Assembly (NCBI GenBank): GCA_002343455.1
Contig: DDSR01000094.1
Coordinates: 1 to 23,467, forward strand
DNA from: Deltaproteobacteria bacterium UBA2385
Lineage (GTDB): Bacteria > Myxococcota_A > UBA796 > UBA2385
DNA: 23,467 nucleotides
Direction of reading: 5' to 3'
The notes under the pieces are model-generated. The model saw only the letters and a program-made list of their open reading frames with translations, ran no database searches and was not told the DNA's origin. Both the position numbers and the translations under genes were made by a program. Position 1 is the first letter of the stretch; every line of letters begins with the position of its first letter. Positions 22,180 through 23,467 of this stretch are shown here, in pieces.

Positions 22180-23467
22180 TCAGCCCGCTTCGGGAGCGGG
22201 AAGGGTGGCCTCGAAGGTGTAGTAGTCGGCGGGCTGCTTGAGCACGAACTGCATCGCCCTCAGCCCGCGCGAGACGCAGCTGACGAAGGCGGGGTCGGGG
22301 TCGGTGGGTTCGACCGGCAGGAAGCCGTCCACCTGGCCGCCAAAGCTGACGAAGGCGCGGACCCGCAGGGAGGGGGGAGCCCCGGGCAGCTCGTAGCACT
22401 CCTCGAAGATGGCGCGGTGGGCCGCGAGCTGCTCGTTGACCTGGCCGGTGTCGAGCGGGAGGCCCTCCTCGGTCGAGGCGGGGATGGCGGAGAGCGACCG
22501 CTCCAGCTCGAGCCGGGGCCGCGCGACGAGCGACTGACCGTCGGGGAGGTCGATGGACTCGGTGTGCTCGCGAAAGCCGCTGAGGCTGACCTTGAGCTCG
22601 ACGGGACCGGCGGGGAAGTCGGCCAGGTCAACCCGCTGGAGCCCCGGGCCGATCAGCCGGTCGTCGACGAAGACCATGGCGCTGCTGGGGTTGGGGTCCA
22701 CGGTCAGGACCCGGGGCAAGGTGGCGGGCTGGGGCCCCAGGAAGTGCCAGGCGACCGCCGAGAGGCCCGCGACCAGGGCCAGTCCGAGCAGCAGGCCAAG
22801 GACCAGGACGAAAGGCCGACGCTTCTCGACCTCCAGCGTGATGGCCAGCCTGGGCCCGTGCGAGGGCACGATGGTCACGACGCTGCTGCCGCGAGCGCGC
22901 TGCATCCGATCGGCGTGGATGCGGGCGACGATCACATGCTCCTTGCGGCCGGTGTCCAGCCGCGCGGGCTCGACCGACACCCACTCGCGGTCGGCCAGGA
23001 TGCGCCCGGTCACGGTGCCCGATCCAACCTGCTGGAGGCGAATCTGCACCGTGGTCCCGCGCGACCCGGTCTTCACCGGCACGAAGGCGGGGGACTGGAG
23101 CTGGAGGTGCGTCCCCTCGCGCGGGCTGGTCAGGTCCAGCGAGCGGCCGGCGACCCGACCTGGGCGCGGCACCTCGGCCGAGCCGGGATCGACCAAGGGC
23201 GCGCGCCCCCCGGGAGGGGCGGTGACCGCTCGCGCCCCGGGAGGAGCGGTGGCGGCGCGCGCCCCGGGAGGGGCGGAGTGAGCGTGTTCCGAGGTCGAGC
23301 TGCGCGGCCGGGCCATCGGCGGCGGTGCGGGCACGGCGCTGTGGGAAGGGGCGGTCGTGTGCGGATGCGCGCTACCCTCGGAGCGCACCGGGGGCGGGGT
23401 CCCGGGGGGCTCGGAGAGCTCGAAGGGATCCCGTCGGGCGGCGGCGAGGTGGGGGCCGCGGCTGGAG
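22180..23467 (-). CDS. PEGA and AgmX/PglI-like membrane protein (N-terminus outside window)
   Basis: At least 428 residues are visible. The frame stays open to the right edge and reads like protein (RRDPFELSEPPGTPPP), so the internal GTG at 23388 is probably not the start. Order seen: a Pro/Ala linker with three 9-residue repeats of the type APPGARA-x-T; an Ig-like beta domain (THLQLQSPAFVPVKTG to LAITLEVEKR); one transmembrane helix (FVLVLGLLLGLALVAGLSAV); a PEGA domain (VDPNPSSAMVFVDDRLIG, LKVSLSGFREHTESIDLPDG); and a C-terminal AgmX/PglI- or TonB-like domain (RVRAFVSFGGQVDG, AFVSCVSRGLRAMQF). Everything after the helix would be periplasmic. Related architectures often start with a Ser/Thr kinase or other cytoplasmic signalling domain, so the missing part may be one; this is inference. 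The stop lies 10 nt before the metallopeptidase gene. Confidence 0.8.
   Translation of the reverse strand, partial: SSRGPHLAAARRDPFELSEPPGTPPPVRSEGSAHPHTTAPSHSAVPAPPPMARPRSSTSEHAHSAPPGARAATAPPGARAVTAPPGGRAPLVDPGSAEVPRPGRVAGRSLDLTSPREGTHLQLQSPAFVPVKTGSRGTTVQIRLQQVGSGTVTGRILADREWVSVEPARLDTGRKEHVIVARIHADRMQRARGSSVVTIVPSHGPRLAITLEVEKRRPFVLVLGLLLGLALVAGLSAVAWHFLGPQPATLPRVLTVDPNPSSAMVFVDDRLIGPGLQRVDLADFPAGPVELKVSLSGFREHTESIDLPDGQSLVARPRLELERSLSAIPASTEEGLPLDTGQVNEQLAAHRAIFEECYELPGAPPSLRVRAFVSFGGQVDGFLPVEPTDPDPAFVSCVSRGLRAMQFVLKQPADYYTFEATLPAPEAG
23211..23280 (-). repeat. 27-bp tandem repeats in the linker of the PEGA protein
   Basis: Units begin at 23211, 23238 and 23265 (the last partial), each opening with CGGGAGG. 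They encode the APPG-[AG]-RA repeat in the Pro-rich linker. One substitution separates the openings (CGGGAGGGGC and CGGGAGGAGC). Confidence 0.8.

Overview
The window is a stretch of very GC-rich chromosome (roughly 70% G+C, strong G/C preference at third codon positions) from a Gram-negative bacterium. Lipoprotein signals, an outer-membrane barrel, PEGA and AgmX/PglI-like domains, bacterial Ig-like repeats, bactofilin-like repeats and many sensor proteins together suggest Myxococcota or a related former deltaproteobacterial lineage; this is inferred from gene content, since no rRNA is present. Genes are packed tightly, often with 1-13 nt overlaps. No gap without a gene exceeds 300 bases; the largest are about 165 bp (2114-2278) and about 160 bp (7918-8076). 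I see no transposon, integrase, phage gene, CRISPR array or toxin-antitoxin pair.

Left region, 1-2113, minus strand: a four-gene unit of ECF sigma factor, zinc-binding anti-sigma factor, membrane protein with a bactofilin-like repeat domain, and a lipoprotein cut by the window edge. The first three genes are joined by ATGA overlaps. Divergent from it is a TPR/membrane protein (2279-3658), convergent with a membrane-anchored DUF4340 protein (3680-4978). Next is a housekeeping run on the plus strand: grpE, trmL, and a mannose-1-phosphate guanylyltransferase (5053-7337). It converges on a lipoprotein with six EF-hand-like calcium loops (7354-7917).

Central region, 8077-18645, plus strand: six same-direction genes that look like one envelope module. 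They are a receiver-kinase hybrid, a membrane sensor kinase whose ATP-binding domain has decayed, a membrane-anchored FecR-domain protein with an Ig-like domain, an Ig-rich protein ending in a short outer-membrane beta barrel, a 1216-residue lipoprotein built of Ig-like repeats, and a small SRPBCC-fold protein. My reading is that a two-component pair senses the envelope and controls or accompanies a surface structure. This is the best candidate here for an undescribed system, but the functional link is inferred from gene order.

Right region, 18669-23467: an alpha/beta hydrolase (minus), a GT-C-type membrane glycosyltransferase (plus) whose translation start has been tandemly duplicated, a tRNA-Ala(CGC) followed by a clear intrinsic terminator, then two minus-strand genes: a TPR/zincin metallopeptidase, and upstream of it a PEGA plus AgmX/PglI-like membrane protein whose N-terminus lies beyond the window.
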